From: Entamoeba invadens IP1
Taxonomy: Eukaryota; Evosea; Mastigamoebida; Endamoebidae
Assembly: GCF_000330505.1 (NCBI RefSeq)
Contig: NW_004191777.1
Span: 949,638 to 1,013,637 of the forward strand
Direction of reading: 5' to 3'
Length of the DNA: 64,000 nucleotides
Positions 9,579-23,015 of this stretch are shown here, one piece after another (the first letter of the stretch is position 1; every line of letters begins with the position of its first letter). The notes under the pieces are model-generated. The model was not told the DNA's origin and ran no database searches. It saw nothing but the letters and a program-made list of their open reading frames with translations. The position numbers and the translations under genes are program-made.

Positions 9579-11055
9579 TCTTTATAAACCGTAAATATTG
9601 GCAAGTTTTTTACCACTTGCATATTTTCGTTGTTGAGTTATTGAAAGCATTTTATTATCGTAAAGCCCATCAATGGGACTTTATTATTTTATAGTCTTTT
9701 ACTCTCCAAAATCAGGAAAATCGGAAAAAAATTAAAAGTATAAAACTCAATCAAGAAGTTAAAAGAAAAATACAGGCGACTATTTTTAAAATGGCACCCC
9801 AAAATCAATACTAAAAGGCATATCGTTAATTATGTTGCCAAATCATCAACAGTGTGTAAATTGTGGATGAGATTATAACTCTTGTTGTATTTTAGGCTCG
9901 AAGAATGGGACTTTATCAAATTAATATGTTTTTGAAACGTATAAAAGAATTGCGGAATTTGTTTTCTATCAATGTGAAATGTTGAAATGCACAGAAAAAA
10001 TCTATGTGATTTTATTTGTTATTGCGGAACATCCACAATACAAAAGAATAAATATCAAACATATTTTTTTTAGTCTGTTTTATATATCAAAGTAAAACTT
10101 CAAATTAAAATGTTAATTGAAACCCAATTTCTTTTTGATATTTGACAATGAAAGTGTTTCAAATAATATTTTGATGATAATATAAATATTTCGCGACTTT
10201 TGACAAAAAGCAGTAAATTTAACATTAACGACATTCATTTGTCTTTTTTATTTTATTTTAGAATGAGTTAACAAATAAGCTTCGAAGGGGGTTAAACAAT
10301 TATTTGATAATGTTGATCACATTCAAATACAAAAATTATTTATAATTTATTGACGATAATTAACGCCCAACGTCTGTAAGTTTGATTCGCATAAAATTTG
10401 GGACAGTTTTATAATTTCAGACTAAACACTTTTTCTTTAGCAACTTTAAAACTATCAAATGGAATTTCATAACTTATTATTTGTTTGTTTTTTACAACGA
10501 AACACATTTTAATAACAGTTTATTACTTGAATTAATCATATCATTTGCTGTACTTAATTTACAAAGTCAAATCCATAATAGTTTTAAGTGTTTTGACATG
10601 TCACCTTGTTTTAATAAACCTTAATTTAACCTTGAATATCAATTTGGACATATTAATTACTAAACAATACAAACATATTAAAACACGATGCCAAACTTAT
10701 TTAAAAACAATACTATGAAAATAAAATATTTTTATAGTTAAAATAACAAATATAAAACACATTGTTATTCATCAATAAATTTTTTATTAACTTCATTTAT
10801 TTGGCACATACTTCTAATTCTATCTGTCGTATTACTTATAATACGTAAACTTTGATCCAACACAAAATATAAACTTGAAGATAAAGCTTATTAACACTTT
10901 AATGTCTATTTATTATACAATAAAATGTTCTTCGATGCATATTAAAACGACACAGAATTACAAAAAAATGAACAAAAAATGAATTGATATATTGAGAAAC
11001 AAAAATGAGATAGAGGAATAAATAAAAATACACAAGAGAAGCGTTTGTTGATAAC

Positions 11056-11385
11056 TCACAAAGTGGATGGGTGTGGGTACACTCTTTCTTTTGATGAATT
11101 GATCCATTGTTTAATTCTTTCTTTTTTTGATTCTTCAGTCAAAAAATTGATGCTCGAGCAACCAATTCGGGACTGAGAAAGTCTGCTTGAAAAACTTACT
11201 GGTGAATAAGATTCAGATATGTTTTGTGAGTAACTTTGAATGTTGATACTCGTACTTCTTTGTCTTATCACATAATTAAAAGTAGAGTTTCCCTCGCTTG
11301 GGTCGCTTCTATTAGCAAACGTTTGTTGTTTATACTCGACGTTTTGGTTGACTGGTCTGAATTGGATGAATGTATTGAATTGCAT
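11056..11385 (-). CDS. Possible small Ser/Gln-rich protein, 109 aa
   Basis: The frame is open from 11409, but the first ATG is at 11385. The product is rich in Ser, Gln and Asn, with no membrane segment or known motif, and ends in a Lys/Arg-containing helix (ESKKERIKQWINSSKERV). A TATATAAG-like sequence lies on the coding strand about 25-35 nt upstream of the ATG, which would fit an Entamoeba core promoter. Composition is richer in G and C than the spacers on both sides. It could equally be a chance frame. No neighbour gives a functional hint. Confidence 0.4.
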   Translation of the reverse strand: MQFNTFIQFRPVNQNVEYKQQTFANRSDPSEGNSTFNYVIRQRSTSINIQSYSQNISESYSPVSFSSRLSQSRIGCSSINFLTEESKKERIKQWINSSKERVYPHPSTL

Positions 11386-11409
11386 GAATGAACTCTGAGT
11401 TCCAACCAC

Positions 11410-13469
11410 TTATATAAAGTCTCCGAGACTTTTCTGAATCAACAAACGGATTTAAAATGTGGACAAAGAAAAGGGGTGTATTTTATTATTTTATTAATAA
11501 TTATGTTACTTGATTCTTCTATTTATAATTCTTTTGTTTAATGCTGTTATTAAATTGATGTATTATAAGATATAACAATTATATTAACAGTATTAATACT
11601 GTTGATGATAGTGAAATAACTTACTCATATAGATTGTATTTTAGGTAAATTGATTTATTTATAGCACTTTTATTAATAATCAAAAACAAAAGTTTTAAAA
11701 AAGTTTACAATTGTTTTTTCTTGCAATGGATTGTTGATGACCTTATTAACGGGAAGAATAATAATATTTTTTTATTGATAAATAATAAAAATATAGTAAA
11801 AAAACCAGTCAATAATATACTATTATGATATATTAATATCATTGTTAATTTTAATTGAATCTTTCATGGAATTTTTGATTGTCGTAACTTTGTGTAATTT
11901 ATTTACAGTAATTTAGCTTGCTTTTGTTGGAATTGGACTAATTTTGCAAATTAAAATAATAAAAAAGAATGTTTGTATAATAATATATTTACTATTCACA
12001 CGTAATCTTCATCATCATAATTATCATTTGAGTCTAAGTTCGAATCATTAATATTCACACAACTCCAAATACCTTAAAATAGATATTTTGTTATCAAATT
12101 ATGATTGATTTTTTCGTTCAGTTCATTATCACACACAAGCTTATTAAAACCATTAAACATTGTTAATTCTTTTTATTGTAATCATCTCGCCACTATGTTT
12201 ACAATAAATAAAAATAAACAATGAGGAACTATCAAGATTATTTATAATATCTTAAGTAAAAAAAACAAAGTCGATGTAACTTTATTTAAAAAGGAGATTA
12301 ATTAATCTCAAAATAACACAAAACATTCTTTGTTACTCTAGTATTAAATATTACATTAAATATATTAAATTCAATAAAAAAATTTTATTATTATTATAAT
12401 ATATAATTTATATTCATATCAGTTTTGATAACAATTGAAATAATAGTTGATAATAATAACAACTGTCCATATTCTGATAAATTTCTTTTTATTCCCATAT
12501 TTTTTCGCTTTAATAATTTTATTTGAATTTTCACATTTCATAAGAATATACCCTCGTCTTAAAATATGATAAACAGTTTTTTAAGAAAGCCTTATGAATA
12601 AAGCTTGCCTTCTTGGATTGTTTTTATCATTATTTTTAGTAAATCACAATTATTATAAAAATGTATTTCTGATATTTAAGTAGTTATAATCTTAAGCAAA
12701 TAATTCAATCTTAAAGCGTCTGAAGAAGTAAATAATGAAATCATAAATGTTGAAGCACAACCAAGTCAAGAAAGATTAGTCGATAAACTATGATGATGAA
12801 ATATATGAACAATAGTATGTACATTGAAAAAATTAATTAATTCTTATTAATTAATTTAATTAATAAAATTATAATTTAAATAGGTTCAAGCAATTTAATC
12901 AATTGGTTAATTCAAATTATATAAATAAATAATTTTGTTTTTCACAAACAAAGCTTAATGATTACTTTAAATTAATTAAAAAATTAACACATTATCATTT
13001 TTAATAATAACAAAAAAAAATATTTTTACTAGTATAATAACAAAACATATTAAAAAATAGTATAATAGAAAAAACTATTTTTTTTAAACAGTTAATACTG
13101 ACTAAATAAACATTTAAAAAATAATTTAACTAAATAAGATAAGAATAGATTCTACTAATAAAATATAGTATAAACTTTCTAGTTACAATTAAATACTTTT
13201 TTAATTATTACCATTATTTTGCTTTAAAATTATTTAGTTAATCGGGAAAAATGATAATCCAAATCGATTGTCACATTTAACTTATAAATTAACTATACCA
13301 TTTGTTTTCTTCTTTTCCTCTCTAAAGATGATGTTTCGATTTGTGTTGGTATTAAAAGAAAAGAGTACTCAAAAATGCAATGTCTTGCTGTGCAGGCAAA
13401 AAACAATCTCCAACTATCGACAGTTTTTTTTCTCATTTCAAACACTTTAACATATAAACTAACCCGCAG
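11410..13469. other. AT-rich spacer upstream of the Rab gene
   Basis: This 2-kb spacer is nearly all A/T with many short palindromes such as ACAGTATTAATACTGT at 11588-11603. No supportable gene is seen. The first exon of the Rab gene probably lies in its last 150-200 bases, where ATGs occur at 13328, 13331 and 13375. Confidence 0.5.
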
Positions 13470-14203
<734 letters not shown>

Positions 14204-14298
14204 CTCAAATGTACTTTTCTCGCCAACCTAATTATTACTTCTCTCAAATTTCACTCAACGTATTACAAAATGTTTCACTTACTTCTTTCCATACACGT

Positions 14299-15849
14299 TT
14301 AATGTAACTGTTTAATGAAATAATACATATCAAAGTCGGGCACAACCAAATTGAAATTGTCCTCCAAGAAGCTCGAACTTCTCTTCTTTGTGGTGCACTC
14401 GGGAAACTCTTTATTAAACTCACTCGTGTCTACACCCCAATCAAACTGATCCGCTTTGTCGTCACTCTTTCGACACATTTTCCCTTTACTGAATAGCAAT
14501 GGCTTCATTAGAGGCACTTCCTTCTTCTCCTTTTTCCCTCGCTTCTTCCCTTTCGTATAGCTCGGCGGCGCACTCTTCGCGCTCATCACACTCATCGCCT
14601 CAAAGTCACTCTCGTCAATCTCGCTTGCATTTTCGTGGTAACTCATGGAACTTCTCTTCATGTTTTGGCTCCTCTCAACAACCGTCATAATCCTCTCGCA
14701 GTCGATCATTTTCACCGGGTCAACGTTATACCCTACAAGACTCGGCTCCTGATACAAAAACTTCCCGTTCGACCCTCCAACAGTTTTCGAAGTGATTGAC
14801 CCGTCGATGAAAGTACTCTCTTCCATCATATCAAAACATTCGTGTGTACTGGGATCAAGCTCTCCTTCGGCAACCCTCTTTCCAATGTCGTCTTCAATCC
14901 GTTCACCCAAAAGCCTTCTTTTATTCATTTCCTCGTCTTCGGGAACTTCGTTGGTGTTCACTATGTTTTCGCTGATTGGGTCGTACACATACGCGTAATT
15001 GAAAGTGAATACCGCATCACGGACATTCTCCAAATATTTTCTCTTCTCCTCGTTGTCGTTGAATTGATATTTGAAAGTCTCGTTGACCATTTTGTCAAGT
15101 ACTTTCTCGATGTCGACAGCAGACGTCACAAGCTTTAACGCCTTCTTGATGCCAACTCCTCGGAGACTCTTGCAGTAATCGCACCCCGCAAACACACACA
15201 GATACACCAACTTCTCTCGACTTAACTGGCCAAGTTCCGTATGTGCAAAGTTTTCAATAGTAAACTCCTTCACAGTCTCTTCAGACAAGTTGAACCCAAA
15301 CCAAACTCTTTTACACCCATGAACGATCAAATCACTGTCTTCACATAACACTGCGTCGACATATCCAATTTTGCTTAAATACCCAAGCTCGGAGTCTGCT
15401 TCGTACGGCGCAACTATAGACTCCACCCCTATTTCTCTCAAACTTTTGATCGCTGCAGTCGCCATCCATGGCTTAATCTCCACAGCTTTGTTATAGTACT
15501 TCTCAGAGTCATTCACTAGTCCAGAGTCTTCAAGTTGTTTCGCCTTTTCAAGTGCACAGTCACGACTTTTTTTCCTCTCGTCTTCCGTCATTTTCTTCGA
15601 CGGGAGCTCCGCACCGTCGAAAACGAAGATCGGTGTGATTTGACATGATTGCAGACATTGCGCGACCTTCATAATGTATTCCGAGAGAAATTGCGAGTCC
15701 TTCCCTTCACATAGTGTCTTGGCATCTTTATAAGCCCCTCGATGGAGCAATGCGTAGCCGTCTATAGCAACCCGGGTGTGTTTTAAATCACTTAATTTCC
15801 TTGTCACTAAACTTTCGGTGACTTCTTTCCTCAAGCCTTGTATCCCCAT
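14299..15849 (-). CDS. EXO1: EXO1-type 5'-3' exonuclease (XPG/FEN1 superfamily), 516 aa
   Basis: It begins MGIQGLRKEV, the invariant N-terminus of the FEN1/XPG/EXO1 nucleases, so the start at 15849 is secure. Metal-binding acidic residues are visible: VAIDGYALLH (near residue 30), FVFDGAELPSKK (near 78), APYEADSELGYL (near 150), EDSDLIVHG (near 172) and CVFAGCDYCKSLRG (near 225). The last is the helix-hairpin-helix entry SGCDYL..SLRGIG typical of EXO1. The spacing between the N and I domains is short, as in EXO1 rather than XPG. EXO1 acts in mismatch repair and in resection of double-strand breaks in the nucleus. The C-terminal 200 residues are Lys/Ser/Glu-rich and probably disordered, with a basic cluster KGKKRGKKEKK that could be a nuclear signal. 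Shorter than animal EXO1 (about 850 aa). No intron. Confidence 0.92.
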   Translation of the reverse strand: MGIQGLRKEVTESLVTRKLSDLKHTRVAIDGYALLHRGAYKDAKTLCEGKDSQFLSEYIMKVAQCLQSCQITPIFVFDGAELPSKKMTEDERKKSRDCALEKAKQLEDSGLVNDSEKYYNKAVEIKPWMATAAIKSLREIGVESIVAPYEADSELGYLSKIGYVDAVLCEDSDLIVHGCKRVWFGFNLSEETVKEFTIENFAHTELGQLSREKLVYLCVFAGCDYCKSLRGVGIKKALKLVTSAVDIEKVLDKMVNETFKYQFNDNEEKRKYLENVRDAVFTFNYAYVYDPISENIVNTNEVPEDEEMNKRRLLGERIEDDIGKRVAEGELDPSTHECFDMMEESTFIDGSITSKTVGGSNGKFLYQEPSLVGYNVDPVKMIDCERIMTVVERSQNMKRSSMSYHENASEIDESDFEAMSVMSAKSAPPSYTKGKKRGKKEKKEVPLMKPLLFSKGKMCRKSDDKADQFDWGVDTSEFNKEFPECTTKKRSSSFLEDNFNLVVPDFDMYYFIKQLH

Positions 15850-16203
15850 TAACCAAAGAAGTGTGACTTATTGAGTTATTTTTAATTCCTTCAATAAATC
15901 ATTATTTGTGAAATAGTTTTTTTTATAATTATACTATTATATATACTAGTATATTTTTAGGACCATAAAAGAGAGGAATTTTCTTTTTTCAATAATAATA
16001 CATCATATTATTACTATTAAATTATAATAAAATTACCATTTTACTATTATATTTTGTTGTAATTAAAAATTAACTATTTTAAATAATAATAATAATTATT
16101 TGAGAAAAACTCAATTATACTTTTACTAAAATAATATTAATGTTTATATATATAACTAAACCATATAAGAATTTTTTAAATTTACAAATTGAAGGGAACA
16201 TGA
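15850..16203. other. AT-rich spacer between EXO1-type gene and BEACH gene
   Basis: About 350 bases of almost pure A/T between the EXO1 start and the 3' end of the BEACH gene. No structure beyond simple A/T runs is seen. Confidence 0.6.
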
Positions 16204-19200
16204 TCAGTACAAGATCAACACCACGCCATTTGTTGTTCCAATAGTTATTTGACAATTATTTTCATTCATCCTAATAACTTGAATAGGGGCTGGGTACATT
16301 GCAATTTTGTTAATCAATTGATTCATGACTTGTCCTGCTTGTCTGAACACATAGAAGAGTAACTCTCCTTTCGCATTCCCCACCAAGACTTGAAGTTCAT
16401 CTTTCCACAAAGGACTTTCTAATACCTTTAAACTTGTGTAGTTCTCTTCTTCACTTCCTTTGACCACACTTATAAGATCTCCATTAATATCGCAGTGCAT
16501 AACATTATGTGTTGTGAGTATCACGAAGTCTCCCGTTGTATTATTGATGTCGATATCAACTATTTCCTCCTCCACACTATAGCGGTGTAAACAATTTAAA
16601 CTCCCGGTGTCCCATATACAGTAGACATTGCGGTCACACGTGATCAGTATGTGTTGGATACTCCCAATACAACACTGTCTCACCGCATGCCTATGGCCAT
16701 ATATCCTCCCTACTTTCTTCCCTTTGTCTCTCTCAATATCTATAACACTCAAACTGCCATCATTCCCTCCTACTACAACAAGCCGTCCATCAGTTTTGAG
16801 TACTTTGCCCCATTGGACTTCTTCAATGAAATATTGATGGCTGTTCCTCTCAAGCCTCAAAATGCCATTTCCGATGATTTTAATACGCAGAGTTTCATAG
16901 AGCGCCTCATCTCTCCTCATAATTTGAATGTCATTCTTCTCAGTAAATTCGATGCCTCCAATCGGAAATCCAGTCTTTTTGACGACTTCAATAGTATAGT
17001 TCAGCTTCCCTTTCGTCGCAAAGAACTTTACAAAGTTGCTTTTGAATTGCGTGTGTTTGACGTCTCTTTTTGGGTGTGCTTTATTGAATAACTGGAGGGG
17101 AGTTTGTCCAAAGTCACGAATAGAGATCTTCATGACTTCTCGTTTCTTCGCATCCATTTTAGTAAAGTCGACGGGCTCATACGATGAGACGGGATATGTG
17201 TTACACCATTTCTCTGCCATTTCGCCACGTTGTTTATATCCAAAGATTAAGTCAATCCATTCATTCAAATGATCACTGACATATTCAGACTCAAGAGCTT
17301 CAATATTCGTTTGAACGAAGAGTCTTGGATTGTTATGTGCCCACGGTGGCAGTGAAATACTTTCAATACAATTTTCCAGTGGTTTTGGTTCGACTTTGTG
17401 TTCCTTCTTTTCTTCTGTTGCGCTCGCTTGTTCATTTTCAAGAGAAATCGTGTTTCTCACATTCACCGAATGTGAACTCCCCAACTTCTCCATTTCATTT
17501 GCACTCCCAAAACTCGCACTTTTACTCGTCTTCTTTCCACTCGTCTTGCTTTCTATATTCTTCGCTTTGCTTGCGTTCGGCTCCTTCGCGAAGTTGATTT
17601 GATTAAAATTGATCAGAAACTGTGGTAAGTAAAAGAATTCGGGAATGAGTTCGATTGGGGTTGACAGTAAATTATTAAAGAGTTTTTGAATGGAGACAAA
17701 CAGTCGTTGCGAGTCAAAATGGCCATCAAACAGTTTTATATGGAAATAAGAATATGGTTCAGCCGAGAATAAGAAGATCAGTGACGTCGCAATGGACGAG
17801 TAATGATTCCCATAATGGCTTTTTGTCTCTTTAAATTTGCTTTGGAGCTTTTCCCTCATCCCCTCTTCTTGTGCGACAATCGGAAACCCCAATTTTCTGT
17901 AGTTCTTTGCGTCGGTGATATCAAGTGACTCGCTCTCATAGTTTTTTAACACCCAAGGGAAGATGTAATACTGGGACAAGTCATTAAAACTTCTCCCAGC
18001 ACGACAATTAAGACTCATCAAATACTCAAAATTACTGATCTCTCCATTCCTCCAAAGATTAGTCACATCTTCTTGACTTAACGATGCTTTGTTGAATCTT
18101 AACGCAATGGTGCTGTTCAAGTCGGCAGTGAACATGTCCTGTGCCATCAATTGAGTTTTCAGAACAATTTTAAGCACCCGGTCATAGTTCCTTGGAAACG
18201 CCAAAAACACAGATACGCCGTCTTTTGTGAACATTTCAAATGCGTTGCTTTGGAGCAAATATCTCCTTTTCATAACAACAGTGTCTTTCTTACAAAGTCT
18301 CCAGAACCCCCTTTCAACACCTTTTTCCTTTCCAATATCAGTCACACAGAAGTCTTCATCTTCAATAGATAATACACACTCCAATTCGTCTATTCCCACT
18401 ATATGCAGACATTGAAAATCGATGCCAGCGCTCTTTGTTTTGTTATTTTTGAAGATGTTCGTCTCACACTTCTCGTAGTTAGGGTTCAACGTCAATTTAA
18501 TCTTCCCTCCATTGTTTTGAATGGTATACCTCTTTGAAAAGGAGTAGTCTTGCACTATTCGGTGCTTCACAAAAAATGGTCCAAAGACCTCATCTATCTT
18601 CAAATAAGATACTTCATCTTCCCATACCCCTCCTGGCATTCGCAATTTCACTTTCATCGTCTTCCACATCGTTTTGATCTCGTCAAAAGAACACCGGAAA
18701 TTCAATTCAGGCGTCTTTCCTAAGATCAACGTCTCCCGCTTCTCTCCGCCATCGCTCTTTCGAGGTTTTTCGAGTTTTGGCGACTTCGATAATCCCGTCA
18801 ACGTCTTGAAATTCCCGATGTTCTCTATCGCACCAACAATTTCAACTTTCTCCAACACCTCCGACGTCGCCAATCTCTCGTAGCGATCGCTTCGGTCGAC
18901 TTTCTCAAAACTCTCGCTTCTGTCGGATCGGTCGTCAAACTCGAATTTTGGTGTAGCGGACTTTTGGAGTCTTCTCTCCTCTCGAATTTGATTTTCTTTT
19001 CTCTTACAAATTCTTCCACGTAAGTCGTCGACTCGTTGGTTCTGTTCCATCTTATAGAACTGGAGGTATTGATTCGAGAGCTCAACTACTTTATCCACAT
19101 CACTCGCTTTACTTTTCAAATACTCGTCCGCCTCGACGTTTCCCATCTGTGGCAAAGGCTTGAACAGCTTCTTCAAATTACGCGGCAGCTTCTTTTCAAG

Positions 19201-21893
19201 TTGTTTTGGGAAGCTCATAGCAATCCACTTCAACACGCCAACATACAGCAGTCTCGAGTTCTCATTTCGCCAGTTCACAATTTTTTGCAGGACATTTCGA
19301 AGTAACGAAAAGATGTAGATGTCGCTGTGGCTTTTCCCAAAGAAGTACGTTTGCGAGTGACAGTACTGCGCAGCAAATATCGCGTTTTCCTCATCGACAT
19401 ATTCAAAGATGATCAGTGTCAATCGGTCGAAGACTTGTCCCCACAGTAAGTCGTGCGATTCGCTATGAAACTCTTTGTGTTGTTGATATATACAGAACAA
19501 AGGCGATATCATTTCTTCCACTTCCATCACACTCAAGTCGACGTTTTCAAGTAACACCAAGTCGATGACAAAATTCGCGTATTTCGTGTAGATCACCGAC
19601 AGCTGTTCTCTTGGGACAAACGAGAAGATCAATTGCAAGTGTTGTGAAGTCAAGTCGATGACATTCTTCAGTACACTATTTTGACTCGTGTACAAGTCGA
19701 AGAACAGTTTTTGGTACTCGTCTCCTTCCAACAAAGAAGCTGCAATCAAATGGCCAAATAACTTGACTACATAATTCTTCAGTGCTTTTAATTGAGGTGA
19801 GATTTTTGTTTCCTCCAAAGAAAAACACTGAATGATGGTCTTGACGACACTCCGATACATGTCCTCTTTTTTCAACACAAGTGTTCGATAATTCGGAAAT
19901 TGAAGAAAAACTAACGTCGCCATTGAAACTAGATATTTAATAGTTTCAAAACTAGTATCATCGGGTGTGACATCGGGTCGCAGAACTCCACAAATGGCTT
20001 CATTAATCACTCTCACAAAAATGGCTGTCGGCGTTTTAAGGTCGGTGTTTGCGTTTGATAACAGATCTTTACAGAGTGGAGATGTGTTTAAAAACAGTGC
20101 TAGAAGGCAGTCGACGGTGTCTTTTGATATCAAAAATTTGTTAGAAATCCGGCAGAAAACGTCGACGTCTCTGCAGAGTTCAAAACAGAATTGACGCGAC
20201 ACCGCAGAGAAGTCAGTGCAAAGTCTCAGAAGGGGACAAAACAGCATATCATCTATCTCTTCAAAATTGAAGAATTTGTAGAAGTACTCCACTGAGACAT
20301 TAATCGTTAATCGTTGTGAAGTAATGATCTGATCGATCAACATTAAGAGTCTGTTACACCGATCGAAGATAATTGCATTCTGTATTATAGTTTCCCGTTT
20401 AATACTTTTACTATTCAATTTAACCATATCGAAGAATTCCTCAACGATTTGGAGGATGACCCCTATTTGCGAATTATTGAAGTTCACTGCAAACATTGCC
20501 AACAAGAAGTCGGAAGCAGACTTTATCACACATCCATCTGTCGATAAATCTATATAGAGTTCGAGCACTTTCTCCGTCAAATTTCCCGTATTTAAAGATT
20601 CCAATGATTTCCCTGATGAACTCTCACACACAATTCGAAGCATCTTAAGTACATACTCGACTCGATGTGCATAGTTCTTCAGTAACTTAAAGTCCAGCAC
20701 TAATTCCGTAATGATTTCCACTCGCGTTGGGATCACGAAATCGCCATGTGGCGCTATGCCCGCAAACTCAAGTAGCTTCTGTAACACCTCCTCTGAGAGC
20801 AAGTCCTTCTTCTTGTGTAATAAGAAGTCCAAAACATAAATTCCTCTCTTCTTATTACACTCGTTAAATAACTCTGACGACCGTTCTAGACAGCACAGCA
20901 TCATTTCAAGCGCGTCCCGCAAATTTTGTTGTGTGTCACATCTGTTGACGATTCCAAGAAGCATTGCAACTCCTCCAGTCCTATTAATCGATTCTGCAAA
21001 TGGTGTTGGTGATGTTGGGAAGACATTCCCTTCGATGACCAAGTCCGTCCTTGTCGCGTCATTAATTAAGTCGCTCATACAGTACAAGATTTCATTTTGA
21101 CTCAAATGGATAGTCACCTTCTTATTTCCGCTCGTGATGTTTAAAGACTCTCCATAGTAACTTGAGCAATATTTGGCCTTGTATCTTGGGCCTAAAAGTA
21201 GATGTCTGAGATCTNNNNNNNNNNNNNNNNNNNNNNNNNNNNNNNNNNNNNNNNNNNNNNNNNNNNNNNNNNNNNNNNNNNNNNNNNNNNNNNNNNNNNN
21301 NNNNNNNNNNNNNNATTGATCCACGTTGATGTTGGAACACGTGTCTGGAATGTACAAGACGCTCCATTTGCAATTGTGAGTATGTTGTCTTGTAATGTCA
21401 ATGCTATTCCATTGTGTCCGGAAGGTGAAACTACATCCAAAATAGTATAATTTCCTTTGGGGAGATATGCCCATAGAAAAATGGTGAAAGGGGGGGCGGG
21501 TACCCATGCATAGTTTTTGATGTTCGCAACACCACTTGATAAGTCGAAAGAAAGTCCACCCGCAGCCTCCCCTGAGGACATTTGGCTCAACGTTTCGAGG
21601 AGGTCTTGTGAGCAATTTTTAGTGTTGAGAAGTGCCAAAAATTTCATTAACGTTCTTGGACGTATTGCGTAATTTCCTAGTCGTGAAATGAACGGTAAAA
21701 AATCATGTGGGATATTACCTGAAAAGTATGTGAAAATGGAATCCAACAAATCAATTTGATGAGCTTTGTATAAAGAAAGTTGAGAATTGAATGACGTGGT
21801 TATATTTGAGAGAAGTATTTTCTCTTCAGCTTCTTTAGTCTTGTGGGATGGACGGAGGTAACTTGGGAACAAGTAATTGTTTAACGTGTCCAT
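16204..21893 (-). CDS. BEACH/WD40 protein (LYST/neurobeachin-like), over 1860 aa, broken by an assembly gap
   Basis: Two pieces, 21893-21315 (193 codons from ATG 21893) and 21214-16204, lie either side of 100 Ns and together read as one BEACH protein. The N-terminal part ends in a ConA-like segment (FTIFLWAYLPKGNYTILDVV). A long helical-repeat region follows, then a PH-BEACH domain. The BEACH domain opens with LWRNGEISNFEYLMSLNCRAGRS and includes HYSSIATSLIFL, ELIPEFFYLPQFL, LPPWAHNNPRLF, LESEYVSDHLNEWIDLIFGYKQ. WD40-like repeats end the protein (IYGHRHAVRQC). BEACH proteins control membrane traffic, lysosome size and phagosome fusion or fission. About 85 low-complexity residues (Ser/Lys/Glu) split the BEACH domain between INFNQINFAKEPN and ISLPPWA. 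The two pieces are not in the same frame if the gap were exactly 100 bases, so the gap length is arbitrary. Confidence 0.9.
21215..21314. other. Assembly gap (100 N) inside the BEACH gene
   Basis: A run of exactly 100 N, the conventional placeholder for a gap of unknown size. Coding sequence on both sides belongs to the same protein but in incompatible phases across 100 bases. Confidence 0.98.
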
Positions 21894-22430
21894 TGATATT
21901 AAAGTTTTTTTTCAAAAAAAAATTCATTCTATTGAAATTCGAAAAAGTTGGTAAAAAACATTCTTCACTTTTGGGTGTTTTTTATAATTATTTTTTTTAA
22001 TCAATTGTAATTAATAGTTATTTGTTATTTTATTAATTTTTAATAAATAGAACAAAATAAAAAACAAAAGTGCTTCTTTCATTTTTTGAAAAAAATATTT
22101 GGTCGTGTTTTTGTTAGGCAATTAGTTGTCCTATTTCTGGGGTTTTTGATCAAAATTTTTATTTAACTATTTTCCAAAAAAATTATTATTTATAGTTATA
22201 TATGTTTAATATAATAAATAATAATATTTATTATTGTTTAATAATATATATACTTTTATAGAAAATAATTTTTATATTAACTATATCAAACAAATTATAG
22301 TTATTATTTATTAAACTATATCTTAATAGTAAAATTAAACCATTTAAATAATTATATTAATATTAGTAAATTTAGCTTTGTAATAACCCGTGATGAATAA
22401 TAAAATAATAATATATTTTGAATTATAATA
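21894..22430. other. AT-rich spacer up to the transposon
   Basis: About 540 bases of A/T-rich sequence between the start of the BEACH gene and the TA target duplication (22429-22430) of the mariner-like element. Nothing else is seen. Confidence 0.6.
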
Positions 22431-22947
22431 CAGTCAAAGTTTGTTTAGAAAGGATATAATTATTATTGGTTAGGATTTGTTTTTTCTAAAATGGGTATAA
22501 TTTTTAATAAAATGGATACGATTTTTTTGAGAAATGATTTGATTATCCGAAAAGGGTATATTTCCCAATAAAATGGATTAAAATCAATTAAATGGGATCG
22601 GATTATTTATAAAAAGGATTTGTTTTCTTATAAAAGGACGCAATTCCTAATAATTGAGACGCTATTTCTTTAAAATGGATATATTTTCGATTAATGGGAT
22701 TGAATTCTTTATAAAAAGTATAGAATTTTTTAAATTTGGACAGAATTTCCCAAAAAAGGATGTATTTACTGAAAGATTGGGCAAATTTACGTTGAAAAAG
22801 GATTGAATTCTTTATAAGTTATTGTGTTTTTACAGTCTTTTAAAACAATTCAAAAATTAACAAAAATAACGTACTAAAAATTTAATAATTTATACTAAAT
22901 ATTATAGTATTATTTAACAAATTTCATAAAAAAAACTCAATGAAAAA
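22431..22947 (+). repeat. Left terminal inverted repeat (517 bp) with about 18 subrepeats of 20-21 bp
   Basis: The first 370 bases contain a degenerate unit (roughly A-run, then TGGATA or GGGATT, then T-run) recurring near 22451, 22472, 22493, 22514, 22534, 22554, 22575, 22594, 22616, 22636, 22656, 22677, 22696, 22717, 22738, 22758, 22778 and 22799. The spacing of about 20.5 bp is two turns of B-DNA, so the motif recurs on one face of the helix. The innermost 120 bases lack the pattern. Confidence 0.85.
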
Positions 22948-23015
22948 ATAATTCTTGAAACATTATTCACAAATCAAATATAAAAATAAACATTTTAAAC
23001 ATAATAATCAGAACA

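Larger units (their letters stand above)
8538..11055. other. Long AT-rich spacer with decayed coding-like scraps
   Basis: This 2.5-kb spacer is mostly A/T runs. Two parts are less AT-rich and look like old coding sequence: a plus-strand frame at 8926-9072 and minus-strand frames at about 9191-9578, listed separately. The part from about 9700 to 11050 holds nothing I can support. Confidence 0.55.

Noticed and set aside
11588..11603. Palindrome ACAGTATTAATACTGT considered as a small element or regulator site
   Set aside because: Only 16 bases and lacking a target duplication; chance palindromes are common in this composition.
16628..20194. Many plus-strand open frames opposite the BEACH gene
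   Set aside because: They are antisense shadows of a long, well-supported coding frame and lack motifs.
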